Origin: Panulirus ornatus
Lineage: Eukaryota; Arthropoda; Malacostraca; Decapoda; Palinuridae
Direction of reading: 5' to 3'
Assembly (NCBI RefSeq): GCF_036320965.1
Contig: NC_092228.1
Span: 20,766,503-20,830,502, forward strand
Length of the DNA stretch: 64,000 bases
Position 1 is the first letter of the stretch. Each line of letters opens with the position of its first letter. Of this stretch, positions 1 to 13,905 are shown piece after piece. The position numbers were made by a program, and so were the translations under genes. Under the pieces are notes generated by a model that was not told the DNA's origin, did not search any database, and saw only the letters and a list, made by a program, of their open reading frames with translations.

Positions 1-465
1 AGTTGGGTCGGTTAATGACAGATGGCGCCATGGCTGTCTTCTGTCGTCTATAATAATGTTTACGTCGCTTGCTGTTGACCTCCCATGGGATTTAGTATGT
101 CTCCTTGTGGATCTCTTGGATGTGTTGTTTGCTTAAGATGCCACCACTTTCTTAACGAATGATCTCGGTCAGCAACGGGGCAAATAATTGTGTTCTAGAT
201 GAACAGTGAGAGAATGCCACAAAATAAAATGCATTGAAATCAGAATCTGTTAAGGAATATATATACCTTGGCATACTTATAACGCTAAGGTTCTCTGATT
301 TTGAACCTCACTTCAGTACAAGGAAATGCTGCAAATGTGATAGAGATCCTACTACATGATAGACTCAGCACAAAATATATCAAAACCGAGAATGAAATAA
401 CAGTTGGTTAGATATAAGATAAACAAATAATTTTCTTACAAGTATTGCTAATGATCCATATTTAG

Positions 466-500
<35 letters not shown>

Positions 501-1345
501 AAATATATATATCCGTTGTCATTACCTATAAAAGAAAAACATTTTCCACTATTACTGAGTTTAGTTGGGTCGGTCAATATCATTTGGCGCTGTGGATAGC
601 AGCACATGAAATTGAAAACATGTCGTTAACCTTCGTTACTTTGTGTCTTCCCTGGAAATAATCAACCGAAATGAACAAAGTGTCACGTCATGGCCATATT
701 GTGAGGTAGGTGGGGGTCGCGACGTCCACTTATTCCTTAACTCGAGAACGTACTTAAGACTCTTGTCTTGGGAACCATGAAGAAACGGGAAGAATTCTGA
801 TCACTCATCTAGGAGGGCAGGTGTTTGTGGGGAATTTTTTTTTGTCCACTGACTCTGTGCTTTGTGAATAAAGTATTTTTTTTTTCAGATAGGGTTATTC
901 TATTCAGGCAATATTTCTATCAATAAAAAAGATAGGCGGGCTTTTTTTTTTTTTTATACAAGTTGGGGCTTCGTGTCAACTAAACTTCGAAAAGTGTCAC
1001 CAAAATGGTTTCATATTTTCTTGATAAACATTTTGTCCATTTGATATTACAATGTAATTTGAAGTTGTTTTTGTAGATAATTGCGGTATTTTTATTCTTC
1101 TCAAGAGACAAAATACTATTTGGGACATTCATACTCGCTAAGTTTTGAAAAGGTAATCACAACTGTATAAATTTCAAGAAAAAACACAAGACCACGAAAG
1201 GGAAAGTCATTCCGTACAGTATGGAACAAAAAATTCATAATAAATAAACATTGAAACTCCAAGTTTACTGAAGATCACCTTCAATAGGTTTTCTTTGAAT
1301 CATTATTTACCCATTTTCTTTTAGCAGCAAACAATAACAACAAAT
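1..1345. other. Upstream flank of the CISD3-like gene; no gene recognised
   Basis: No open frame of convincing quality on either strand; the only longer frame is made by a (TA)n tract at 468-498. A short motif (AGTTGGGTCGGT followed by AAT and then GGCGC) occurs at position 1 and again near 562. The region should hold the promoter and 5' UTR of the CISD3-like gene. A pyrimidine-rich stretch ending in TTTTAG about 20 bp before the start codon would make an acceptable splice acceptor, so a 5' UTR intron is possible. No TATA box could be assigned with confidence. Confidence 0.5.
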
Positions 1346-1408
1346 ATGGCGGCCACCCGTATAAGCTCACGTTTACCGGGTTTATTGAACTCGCGAACTA
1401 TATCCTCT
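1346..1408 (+). CDS. CISD3: CISD3-like mitochondrial CDGSH iron-sulfur protein, exon 1 (presequence)
   Basis: Twenty-one codons starting MAATRISSRLPG and ending in TISS, followed at 1409 by a strong donor GTAAGT. The peptide is rich in Ala, Ser and Arg with no acidic residue, as expected of a cleavable mitochondrial targeting sequence. The start is chosen because the 63-nt exon ends in phase 0 and matches exon 2, which also opens in phase 0, and because ATG has A at -3 and G at +4. The start codon lies inside a YY1-like sequence (AAATATGGCGGCC), a common arrangement in nuclear genes for mitochondrial proteins. Assignment to the gene rests on splice phase, orientation and presequence character. 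There is no transcript evidence, and exon 2 is 19.4 kb away, so this exon is less certain than exons 2 and 3. Confidence 0.72.
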
Positions 1409-2153
1409 GTAAGTACCTTTGCATTGATATTTCTTATGGAAGTGCTACGTTGTCTGATTTATATTTATTAATTCAATTTGGGTAATTAAGGTGTTTTCTA
1501 AACTTTGAATCAGTTAATGACGTTAGACTGCTAATAGCAGGTGTTGATGTTACGAATTATGAAGGGTACCTAACTAGGTTACCTTCACGTAGGAAAGTTG
1601 TTGATATTATTCTGTAATGGTTGTATTATATGAAGAGAATAGAATGTAATATATGGAGCCTGAGTTTTGATAATCCATTCATCAATATGTGGTGAAGGGG
1701 ATATTGGTGAGGGTTATGTATATCGTGGAACGTATGGGACGAACACTCGTATTAATTTCAACAAAACACATGTAAACTTCTCTCTTCGTGGTTTTGAGGT
1801 TACTTGAAAATTATGTATCTTATGGTCTGCAGTTACAATCCACCACGTACTACATAAATGGATTTTATTACCTGCTTGACCATTGAAATTTGATGAGAAT
1901 TTGTAGGAATCACGAAAACCTATGGAAAATTCGTTTAACGTCTCCTTAGAAGCTTGAAATTGCCAGTTTTCTCTGTTGCAAATGATTTATGAAAGACATT
2001 TTTCTTTGGCAGTTATGTGGGTCTTATTCTTGAATATTCGCTCCAAGTGTTTACGAGCAATCAATGGCTTTTCATGCATTTGCTGCTCACTAAAGCAAGA
2101 AATAGCATAACTGTTCCATCCGACTCAAAATTTCTTCATCCTATGACACAGTG

Positions 2154-2155
<2 letters not shown>

Positions 2156-2214
<59 letters not shown>

Positions 2215-2367
2215 GGAAAAGTCTTTGGAGCCTGGATGTGGATAGGGAACTATGGTTTTGTAGCATGTGGATGGCAACTAGAGAATGGATGTGAGTGGAT
2301 ATGGCCATTCTCTGTATGTTTCCCAGTGCTACATCACTATCGTAGTGGGCGGTAATGATGGCCCATC

Positions 2368-2434
<67 letters not shown>
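2156..2434. repeat. Two (TA)n tracts flanking an old LINE 3' UTR scrap
   Basis: (TA)n at 2156-2211 and 2371-2434. The 150 bp between them (GGAGCCTGGATGTGGATAGG onward) resembles the long 3' UTR of family A in plus orientation, with substitutions. Confidence 0.7.
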
Positions 2435-2438
<4 letters not shown>

Positions 2439-2666
2439 CTTTTCTTTCAAACTATTCACCATTTCCTGTGTTAGCGAGGTAGCGTTAAGAACAGAGGACT
2501 GGGCCTTTGAGGGAATATTCTCACCTGGCCCCCTTCCCTGTTCCTTCTTTTGGAAAATTAAAAAAAACGAGAGGGGAGGATTTCCAGCCCCCCGCTCCCT
2601 CCCCTTTTAGACGCCTTCTATGACACGCAGGGATTACGTGAGAAGTATTCTTTGTCCTTTATCCCC

Positions 2667-2670
<4 letters not shown>
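2435..2670 (-). mobile_element. SINE-like element, complete length, between two (TA)n tracts
   Basis: About 235 bp in reverse orientation. The tail end (ACTATTCACC...GCGAGGTAGCG) comes first and the head end (TTTATCCCCAGGGA) last. The sequence matches the copies at 5092, 35085, 41932 and 42431. (TA)n flanks it on both sides. Confidence 0.8.
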
Positions 2671-4217
<1,547 letters not shown>

Positions 4218-5016
4218 GTTTGAATGGAGAAAAACTGGAGGAAGTGAAGTGTTTTAGATATCTGGGAGTGGATCTGGCAGCGGATGGAACCATGGAAGCG
4301 GAAGTGGATCATAGGGTGGGGGAGGGGGCGAAAATCCTGGGGGCCTTGAAGAATGTGTGGAAGTCGAGAACATTATCTCGGAAAGCAAAAATGGGTATGT
4401 TTGAAGGAATAGTGGTTCCAACAATGTTGTATGGTTGCGAGGCGTGGGCTATGGATAGAGTTGTGCGCAGGAGGATGGATGTGCTGGAAATGAGATGTTT
4501 GAGGACAATGTGTGGTGTGAGGTGGTTTGATCGAGTGAATAACGTAAGGGTTAGAGAGATGTGTGGAAATAAAAAGAGCGTGGTTGAGAGAGCAGAAGAG
4601 GGTGTTTTGAAGTGGTTTGGGCACATGGAGAGGATGAGTGAGGAAAGATTGACCAAGAGGATGTATGTGTCGGAGGTGGAGGGAACAAGGAGAAGAGGGA
4701 GACCAAATTGGAGGTGGAAAGATGGAGTGAAAAAGATTTTGTGTGATCGGGGCCTGAACATGCAGGAGGGTGAAAGGAGGGCAAGGAATAGAGTGAATTG
4801 GAGCGATGTGGTATACCGGAGTTGACGTGCTGTCAGTGGATTGAAGCAGGGCATGTGAAGCGTCTGGGGTAAACCATGGAAAGCTGTGTAGGTATGTATA
4901 TTTACGTGTGTGGACGTATGTATATACATGTGTATGGGGGGGGGGTTGGGCCATTTCTTTCGACTGTTTCCTTGCGCTACCTCGCAAACGCGGGAGACAG
5001 CGACAAAGTATAATAA

Positions 5017-5020
<4 letters not shown>
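4218..5020 (+). mobile_element. LINE family A, 5'-truncated; right arm of an inverted pair
   Basis: Begins at the SLNGEKLEEVKCF motif and stays open through the C-terminal domain to a stop at 4825. The short 3' UTR follows, ending in GACAAAGTATAATAAATAAA before (TA)n at 5021-5091. LCDRG subfamily. Confidence 0.92.

Positions 5021-5091
<71 letters not shown>
5021..5091. repeat. (TA)n microsatellite
   Basis: About 35 TA units between a LINE 3' tail and a SINE-like element. Confidence 0.97.
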
Positions 5092-5094
<3 letters not shown>

Positions 5095-5311
5095 GATTAA
5101 GAATACTTCCCACGTATTCCCTGCGTGTCGTAGAAGACGACTAAAAGGGGAGGGAGCGGGGGGCTGGAAATCCTCCCCTCTCTTTTTTTCTAATTTTCTA
5201 AAAGAAGGAACAGAGGGGGGCCAGGTGAGGATATTCTAAAAAAGGCCCAGTCCTCTGTTCTTAACGCTACCTCGCTAACGCGGGAAAAGGCGAATAGTTT
5301 AAAAGAAGAAA

Positions 5312-5313
<2 letters not shown>
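5092..5313 (+). mobile_element. SINE-like element between two (TA)n tracts
   Basis: Head GGGGATTAAGAATACTTCCC, centre GGGCTGGAAATCCTCCCC, tail ACGCTACCTCGCTAACGCGG and then GCGAATAGTTTAAAAG. It lacks the first few bases of the 42431 copy. (TA)n continues from 5314 to 5345. Confidence 0.85.
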
Positions 5314-5345
<32 letters not shown>

Positions 5346-5359
<14 letters not shown>

Positions 5360-7254
5360 ATACTTTGTCGCTGTCTCCCGCGTTTGCGAGGTAGCGCAAG
5401 GAAACAGACGAAAGAAATGGCCCCCCCCCCCCCATACACATGTATATACATACGTCCACACACGCAAATATACATACCTACACAGCTCTCCATGGTTTAC
5501 CCCAGACGCTTCACATGCCCTGCTTCAATCCACTGACAGCACGTCAACCCCGGTATACCACATCGCTCCAATTCACTCTATTCCTTGCCCTCCTTTCACC
5601 CTCCTGCATGTTCAGGCCCCGATCACACAAAATCTTTTTCACTCCATCTTTCCACCTCCAATTTGGTCTCCCTCTTCTCCTTGTTCCCTCCACCTCCGAC
5701 ACATATATCCTCTTGGTCAATCTTTCCTCACTCATCCTCTCATGTGCCCAAACCACTTCAAAACACCCTCTTCTGCTCTCTCAACCACGCTCTTTTTATT
5801 TCCACACATCTCTCTTACCCTTACGTTACTCACTCGATCAAACCACCTCACACCACACATTGTCCTCAAACATCTCATTTCCAGCACATCCATCCTCCTG
5901 CGCACAACTCTATCCATAGCCCACGCCTCGCAACCATACAGCATTGTTGGAACCACTATTCCTTCAAACATACCCATTTTTGCTTTCCGAGATAATGTTC
6001 TCGACTTCCACACATTCTTCAAGGCCCCCAGGATTTTCGCCCCCTCCCTCACCCTATGATCCACTTCCGCTTCCATGGTTCCATCCGCTGCCAGATCCAC
6101 TCCCAGATATCTAAAACACTTCACTTCCTCCAGTTTTTCTCCATTTAAACTCACCTCCCAATTGACTTGACCCTCAACCCTACTGTACCTAATAACCTTG
6201 CTCTTATTCACATTTACTCTTAATTTTCTTCTTCCACACACTTTTCCAAACTCAGTCACCAGCTTCTGCAGTTTCTCACATGAATCAGCCACCAGCGCTG
6301 TATCATCAGCGAACAACAACTGACTCACTTCCCAAGCTCTCTCATCCCCAACAGACTTCATACTCGCCCATCTTTCCAAAACTCTTGCATTTACCTCCCT
6401 AACAACCCCATCCATAAACAAATTAAACAACCATGGAGACATCACACACCCCTGCCGCAAACCTACATTCACTGAGAACCAATCACTTTCCTCTCTTCCT
6501 ACACGTACACATGCCTTACATCCTCGATAAAAACTTTTCACTGCTTCTAACAACTTTCCTCCCACACCATATATTCTTAATACCTTCCACAGAGCATCTC
6601 TATCAACTCTATCATATGCCTTCTCCAGATCCATAAATGCTACATACAAATCCATTTGCTTTTCTAAGTATTTCTCACATACATTCTTCAAAGCAAACAC
6701 GTGATCCACACATCCTCTACCACTTCTGAAACCACACTGCTCTTCCCCAATCTGATGCTCTGTACATGCCTTCACCCTCTCAATCAGTACCCTCCCACAT
6801 AATTTACCAGGAATACTCAACAAACTTATACCTCTGTAATTTGAGCACTCACTCTTATCCCCTTTGCCTTTGTACAATGGCACTATGCACGCATTCCGCC
6901 AATCCTCAGGCACCTTACCATGAGTCATACATACATTAAATAACCTTACCAACCAGTCAACAATATAGTCACCCCCTTTTTTAATAAATTCCACTGCAAT
7001 ACCATCCAAACCCGCTGCCTTGCCGGCTTTCATCTTCCACAAAGCTTTCACTACCTCTTCTCTGTTTACCAAATCATTTTCCCTAACCCTCTTTGCACAC
7101 CACCTCGACCAAAACACCCTATATCTGCCACTCTATCATCAAACACATTCAACAAACCTTCAAAATACTCACTCCATCTCCTTCTCACATCACCACTACT
7201 TGTTATCACCTCCCCACTTGCGCCCTTCACCGAAGTTCCCATTTGCTCCCTTGT

Positions 7255-7256
<2 letters not shown>
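5346..7256 (-). mobile_element. LINE family A: reverse transcriptase and C-terminal domain, large open frame
   Basis: 3' tail from about 5360 and stop at 5544. A one-base loss near 5745 separates the last 70 codons from a 461-codon open frame (5732-7117). That frame holds all RT motifs: LDGIAVEFIKKGGD, the SNYRGISLLSIPGK block, EEQCGFRSGRG, AFMDLEKAYDRVD, GLRQGCVMSPWLF, LLFADDTALVAD and FRYLGVDL. A 4-bp loss near 7090 breaks the frame upstream. The copy ends in the linker (GTSVKGANGE) at the (TA)n tract beginning at 7257. LCDRG subfamily. The catalytic FADD is intact but there is no endonuclease, so it cannot move on its own. Confidence 0.93.

Positions 7257-7316
<60 letters not shown>
7257..7316. 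repeat. (TA)n-(TG)n microsatellite between head-to-head LINE copies
   Basis: TA repeat to about 7305, then a short TG run, joining the 5' break of a minus copy to the 5' break of a plus copy. Confidence 0.95.
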
Positions 7317-7317
<1 letters not shown>

Positions 7318-8462
7318 ACATGTAGGAAGAGAGGAAAGTGATTGGTTCTCAGTGAATGTAGGTTTGTGGCAGGGGTGTGTGATGTCTCCATGGTTGTTTA
7401 ATTTGTTTATGGATGGGGTTGTTAGGGAGGTAAATGGAAGAGTTTTGGAAAGAGGGGCAAGTATGAAGTCTGTTGGGGATGAGAGAGCTTGGGAAGTGAG
7501 TCAGTTGTTGTTCGCTGATGATACAGCGCTGGTGGCTGATTCATGTGAGAAACTGCAGAAGCTGGTGACTGAGTTTGGTAAAGTGTGTGGAAGAAGAAAG
7601 TTAAGAGTAAATGTGAATAAGAGCAAGGTTATTAGGTACAGTAGGGTTGTGGGTCAAGTCAATTGGGAGGTGAGTTTGAATGGAGAAAAACTGGAGGAAG
7701 TGAAGTGTTTTAGATATCTGGGAGTGGATCTGGCAGCGGATGGAACCATGGAAGCGGAAGTGGATCATAGGGTGGGGGAGGGGGCGAAAATTCTGGGGGC
7801 CTTGAAGAATGTGTGGAAGTCGAGAACATTATCTCGGAAAGCAAAAATGGGTATGTTTGAAGGAATAGTGGTTCTAACAATGTTGTATGGTTGCGAGGCG
7901 TGGGCTATGGATAGAGTTGTGTGCAGGAGGATGGATGTGCTGGAAATGAGATGTTTGAGGACAATGTGTGGTGTGAGGTGGTTTGATCGAGTGAGTAACG
8001 TAAGGGTAAGAGAGATGTGTGGAAATAAAAAGAGCGTGGTTGAGAGAGCAGAAGAGGGTGTTTTGAAGTGGTTTGGGCACATGGAGAGAATGAGTGAGGA
8101 AAGATTGACCAAGAGGATATATGTGTCGGAGGTGGAGGGAACGAGGAGAAGAGGGAGACCAAATTGGAGGTGGAAAGATGAAGTGAAAAAGAATTTGTGT
8201 GATCGGGGCCTGAACATGCAGGAGGGTGAAAGGAGGACAAGGAATAGAGTGAATTGGAGCGTTGTGGTATACCGGGGTTGACGTGCTGTCAATGGATTGA
8301 ATCAAGGCATGTGAAGCATCTGGGGTAAACCATGGAAAGCTGTGTAGGTATGTATATTTGCGTGTGTGGACGTATGTATATACATGTGTATGGGAGGGGT
8401 TGGGCCATTTCTTTCGTCTGTTTCCTTGCGCTACCTCACAAACGCGGGAGACAGCGACAAAG

Positions 8463-8465
<3 letters not shown>
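7317..8465 (+). mobile_element. LINE family A, from mid-RT to 3' end
   Basis: Starts at GREESDWFSVNVGL within RT and is open (about 325 codons) through RQGC (here WQGC, an Arg-to-Trp change), FADD, FRYLGV and GRPNWRWKD to a stop at 8281. The short 3' UTR ends in GACAAAGTATA and an A run (8466-8494). LCDRG subfamily. Confidence 0.92.

Positions 8466-8548
<83 letters not shown>
8466..8548. repeat. Poly(A) run followed by (TA)n
   Basis: About 28 A, then TA repeats from 8498. The A run fits the 3' end of the preceding LINE. Confidence 0.9.
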
Positions 8549-8881
<333 letters not shown>

Positions 8882-8999
8882 CATACTATACGCCATTTCC
8901 CGCATTAGCGAGGTAGCGTTGAGAACAGAGGACTGGGCCTTTGAGGAAATATTCTCACCTGGCCCCCTTCTCTGTTCCCTCTTTTGGAAAATTAAAAAA
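8882..8999 (-). mobile_element. SINE-like element, tail half only
   Basis: ACTATACGCCATTTCCCGC through GGAAAATTAAAAAAA. The head half is missing and (TA)n begins at 9000. Confidence 0.75.
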
Positions 9000-9003
9000 A
9001 ATA

Positions 9004-9034
<31 letters not shown>

Positions 9035-9966
9035 TCTTTTTTTTTTTTTGCCGCTGTCTCCCGCGTTTGCGAGGTAGCGCAAGGAAACAGACGAAAGAAA
9101 TGGCCCAACCCACCCCCATACACATGCCTTGATTCAATCAACTGACAGCACGTCAACCCCGGTATACCACATCGCTCCAATTCACTCTATTCTTTGCCCT
9201 CCTTTCACCCTCCTGCATGTTCAGGCCCCGATCACACAAAATCTTTTTCACTTCATCTTTCCACCTCCAATTTGGTCTCCCTCTTCTCCTCGTTCCCTCC
9301 ACCTCCGACACATATATCCTCTTGGTCAATCTTTCCTCACTCATTCTCTCCATGAGACCAGACCATTTCAAAACACCCTCTTCTGCTCTCTCAACCATGC
9401 TCTTTTTATTTCCACACATCTCTCTTACCCTTACGTTACTTACTCGATCAAACCACCTCACACCACACATTGTCCTCAAACATCTCATTTCCAGCACATC
9501 CATCCTCCTGCGCATAACTCTATCCATGGTCCAAGCCTCGCAACCATACAACATTGTTGGAACCACTATTCCTTCAAACATACCCATTTTTGCTTTCCGA
9601 GATAATGTTCTCGACTTCCACACATTCTTCAAGGCTCCCAGAATTTTCGCCCCCTCCCCCACCCTATGATCCACTTCCACTTCCATGGTTCCATCCGCTG
9701 CCAGATCCACTCCCAGATATCTAAAACACTTCACTTCCTCCAGTTTTTCTCCATTCAAACTCACCTCCCAATTGAATTGACCCTCAACCCTACTGTACCT
9801 AATAACCTTGCTCTTATTCACATTTACTCTTAACTTTCTTCTTTCACACACTTTACCAAACTCAGTCACCAGCTTCTGCAGTTTCTCACATGAATCAGCC
9901 ACCAGCGCTGTATCATCAGCGAACAACAACTGACTCACTTCCCAAGCTCTCTCATCCCCAACAGAC

Positions 9967-9970
<4 letters not shown>
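9000..9970 (-). mobile_element. LINE family A: end of RT and C-terminal domain
   Basis: After (TA)n/(T)n at 9000-9050 comes a shortened 3' tail, then a 272-codon open frame (9153-9971) from SQLLFADDTALVAD to the C terminus. The 3' UTR has lost the part between CACCCCCATACACATG and TTGATTCAATC. It breaks at 9970 into (TA)n. LCDRG subfamily. Confidence 0.9.

Positions 9971-10037
<67 letters not shown>
9970..10037. repeat. (TA)n microsatellite
   Basis: About 34 TA units between the LINE 5' break and a variant LINE 3' UTR. Confidence 0.96.
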
Positions 10038-10040
<3 letters not shown>

Positions 10041-10390
10041 ACCTCATGCACATATACATAAATATACATACACATATGCAGACATATACATACACACACA
10101 TGTACATATTCTTGCTTACTTGCCTTCATCCATTCCTGTAGCTGCTGCTGGCCCCCCCCCCCCCCCCCCCCCCACCTGCAGGAAACATCGTCACTACCCC
10201 CTGCTTTAGCGAGGTAATGCCAAGAAAACAGACAAAAAAGGCCACATTCATTCACACTTGGTCTCTAGGTGTCATATCTAATGCAGGGAAACTACAGCTC
10301 CCTATCCACATCCAGGACCCACAGACCTTTCAGTGGTTTACCACAGATGTTTCACATGCCCTGGTTCAGTCCAAGAGGTCACAGTGGTGT
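10038..10390 (-). mobile_element. LINE 3' UTR fragment, variant type
   Basis: Same AAGACCTCATGCAC start as at 8549, with a long C run. It continues through GCTTTAGCGAGGTAATGCC and a family A 3' UTR stretch (TCCACATCCAGGACCC) to TTTCACATGCCCTGGTTCAG. No coding part. Confidence 0.7.
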
Positions 10391-10559
10391 GCAAGATGTA
10401 GTATATGTATATAACCATGAGGAAAATGATCACATTGTCAGAGGAGATACAAGAATGAGATAGAAGACATAGAACAATCAGTTGATATACAAGGAAGAGA
10501 CGTAGCTAAGGTGCCATTAGTAAACAAGCATTACTGGAGGGTTATATTCGGGTCTGGCA

Positions 10560-11180
10560 TAATGCTCGTCACAAACTTTTTATTATGTGGACAGGAAAGG
10601 GAACTGTTTACAAATTTCGCTTATGACAAAGCTATCGAGTTTGTTTAAACCTTCACTAATATTAACGTTACAATTCTTTGTTTATTCGATAATAACATAT
10701 TCAGTGATATTTCTCATAGTAAAGGAGTTACTGTTAATTGCTGAATTTGTGTTACTCCAGTCAGTACAGTGGTCATAATTTTTAACATGATTAACAAAGC
10801 ATTTTATTTTTGTCCTGTTCTGATACTTTATATATGTTGCTTAAGTCTAACATAAAAGATCCTTACCAGGCTGCCCAACATAAAACATATTACAGTTATT
10901 AAAAGGGATTCTGTATGCACAGCCTACAGAATTCTCTGGCGAGTTTTTGATTAAGTTATTCTTTGCAGTATTGTTATTGCTGAAGGCTACATTTATATTG
11001 ATGGATTTAAGCACTCTGGGAAGTAATGTAAAATTATCACTAAAAAGAATTAAAAGATTCTTGGTATGAAGGGGAGGTTTGGGTTTATAAAATGATTTCA
11101 TTTCCAACTTAAGGGACTTATCAATGAAAGATTTTGGATACTTTAACTTAGATCCAATAGAATCTATCTTCTTAAAACAT
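10560..11180 (-). mobile_element. Penelope-like element fragment with GIY-YIG endonuclease remnant
   Basis: An 87-codon open frame (10847-11107) reads KSFYKPKPPL... then NINVAFSNNNTAKNNLI and then GCAYRIPFNNC followed by FYVGQPGKDL. This is the arrangement before and at the start of the GIY-YIG domain of Penelope-like retroelements (usual form Y-x-I-P-C-x2-C-x3-Y-I-G-Q). Upstream codons FKKIDSIGSKLKYP (near 11150) and, past stops, NHVKNYDHCTDW and NITEYVI further down also fit. There are several stops; it is a dead fragment. The reverse transcriptase part is not present. Confidence 0.72.
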
Positions 11181-11197
11181 CATCAGTAAATTGCGGA

Positions 11198-13207
11198 CCA
11201 CATGTACATAGTGCCCCCTCATGTGCGCGAGGTAGCGCTAGGAAAAGACAACAAAGGCCACATTCGTTCACTCAGTCTCTAGCTGTCATGAAATAATGCA
11301 CCGAAACCACAGTTCCCTTTCCACATCCAGGCCCCACAGAACTTTCCCCAGACTCTTCACATGCCCTGGTTCAATCCATTGACAGCACATCAACACCGGT
11401 ATCCCACATCATTCCAATTCACTCTATTCCTTGCACGCCATTCACCCTCCTGCATGTTCAGGCCCCTATCACTCAAAATCTTTTTCACTTTATCTTTCCA
11501 CCACCAATTTGGTCTCCCACTTCTCCTCGTTCCCTCCACCTCTGACACATATATCCTCTTGGTCAATCTTTCCTCACTCATTCTCTTGCCTTGCAACCAT
11601 ATAACATAGTTGGAACCACTATTCCTTCAAACATACCCATTTTTGCTTTCCGAGATAATGTTCTCGACTTCCACACATTCTTCAACGCTCTCAGAATTTT
11701 CGCCCCCTCCCCCACCCTATGATTCACTTCTGCCTCCATGGTTCCATCTGCTGCCAAATCCACTCCCAGATATCTAAAACACTTTACTTCCTCCAGTTTT
11801 TCTCCATTCAAAATTACCTCCCAATTGACTTGTCCCGCAACCCTACTGTACCTATTAACCTTGCTCTTATTCACATTTACTCTCAGCTTTCTTCTTTCAC
11901 ACACTTTACCAAACTCAGTCACCAGCCTCTGCAGTTTCTCACACAAATCAGCCACCAGCGCTGTATCATCAGCGAACAACAACTGACTCATTTTCTAAGC
12001 CCTCTCATCCACAACAGACTGCATACTTGCCCCACTCTGCAAAACTCTTGCATTTACCTCCCTAACAACCCCCATCCATAAACAAATTAAACAACCATGG
12101 AGACATCACACACCTCTGCCGCAAACCTACATTCAGTGAGAACCAATCACTTTCCTCTATTCCTACGTGTACACATGCCTTACATCCTCGATAAAAACTT
12201 TTCACTGCTTCTAACAACTTGCCTCCCACACCATATACTCTTAATACCTTCCACAGAGCATTTCTATCAACTCTATCATATGCCTTCTCCAGATCCATAA
12301 ATGCTACATACAAATCCATTTGCTTTTCTAAGTATTTCTCACATACATTCTTCAAAGCAAACACCTGATCCACACATCCTCTACCACTTCTGAAACCACA
12401 CTGCTCTTCCCCAATCTGATGCTCTGTACATGTCTTCACCCTCTCAATCAATACCCTTCCATATAATTTACCAGGAATACTCACCAAACTTATACCTCTG
12501 TAATTGAGCACTCACTTTTATCCCCTTTGCCTTTGTACAATGGCACTATGCAAGAATTCCGCCAATCCTCAGGCACCTCACCATGAGACATACATACATT
12601 AAATAACCTTACCAACCAGTCAACAATACAGTCACCCCCTTTTATAATAAATTCCACTGCAATACCATCCAAACCCGCCAGATTGCCGGCTTTCATCTTC
12701 CGCAAAGCTTTTACTACCTCTTCTCTGTTTACCGAATCATTCTCCCTAGCCCTCTCACTTTGCACACCACCTAGACCAAAACACCTTATATCTGCCACTC
12801 TATCATCAAACACATTCAACAAACCTTCAAAATACTCACTCCATCTCCTTCTCACATCACCACTACTTGTTATCACCTCCCAATTAGCACCCTTCCCTCA
12901 AGTTCCCATTTGTTCCCTTGTCTTACGCACTTTATTTACCTCCTTCCAAAACATCTTTTTATTCTCCCTAAAATTTAATGATACTCTCTCACCCCAACTC
13001 ACATTTGCCCTCTTTTTCACCTCTTGCACCTTTCTCTTGACCTCCTTCCTCTTTCTTTTATACATCTCCCAGTCATTTACATTATTTCACTGCAAAAATC
13101 GTCCAAATGCCTCTCTCTTCTCTTTCACTAATATTCTTACTTCTTCATCCCACCACTCGCCAATCTTTCTAATTTGCCCACCTGCCACACTTCTCATGCC
13201 ACAAGCA
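11198..13207 (-). mobile_element. LINE family A, long-3'-UTR subfamily, internally deleted
   Basis: 3' UTR to about 11389, then the C-terminal 69 codons ending at 11390 (LSDRG). A deletion of roughly 330 bp near 11585 removes the GCEAW-to-KWFGHM block. Frames at 11578-11991, 12062-12511 and 12490-12876 carry FADD, DLEKAYDRVD, EEQCGFRSGRG and the LDGIAVEFI block. It ends in the linker at 13207, directly against the next copy's 3' tail. Several frameshifts. Confidence 0.9.
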
Positions 13208-13905
13208 TCTTATTTATTTTATTATACTTTATTGCTGTCTCCCACATTAGCGAGGTAGCGCAAGAAAACAGACGAAAGAATGGCCCAACCCATCCACATA
13301 CTGTATATACATACATGCCCACACATGCACATATACATACCTATACATTTTAACACATATACATATTTACATACACAGACATATACATATATACACATGT
13401 ACATAATTCATACTTGCTGTCTTTATTCATTCCCGTCGCCACCCCGCCACACATGAAATAGCATCCCCCCCTCCCCCCGTGAGGTAGCGCTAGGAAAGGA
13501 CTAAAGGCCACATTTGTTGACACTCAGTCTTTAGCTATTGTGTGTAATGCACTGAAACCACAGCTCCCTTTCCATATCTTGGCCCCACAAAACTTTCCAT
13601 GGTTTACCCCAGACGCTTCACATGCCCTGGTTCAATCCATTGACAGCACGTCAACCCCGGTATACCATATTGTTCCAGTTCACTCTTTTCCTTGTGCGCT
13701 TTTCACTCTCCTGTATGTTCAGCCCATGATCACTCAAAACCATATAATATTGTTGGAACCACTACTCCTTCAAACATACCCATTTTTGCTCTCTGAGATA
13801 ACGCTCTTGCCTTCCACACATTCTTCAATGCTCCCAGAACCTTCGCCCCCTCCCCCACCCTGTAACACACTTCCATGATTCCATACGCTGCCAAATTCAC
13901 TCAAG
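13208..13905 (-). mobile_element. LINE family A, 3' UTR and C-terminal scrap with deletions
   Basis: Long 3' UTR from a degraded tail (TTATTGCTGTCTCCCACATT) to about 13650. Then short C-terminal pieces joined across a deletion at about 13740, ending at 13905. Confidence 0.85.

Noticed and set aside
2017..2482. Open frames rich in alternating Ile-Tyr
   Set aside because: They are translations of (TA)n microsatellites and recur wherever such tracts occur (for example 380-607, 3407-3788, 4908-5144).
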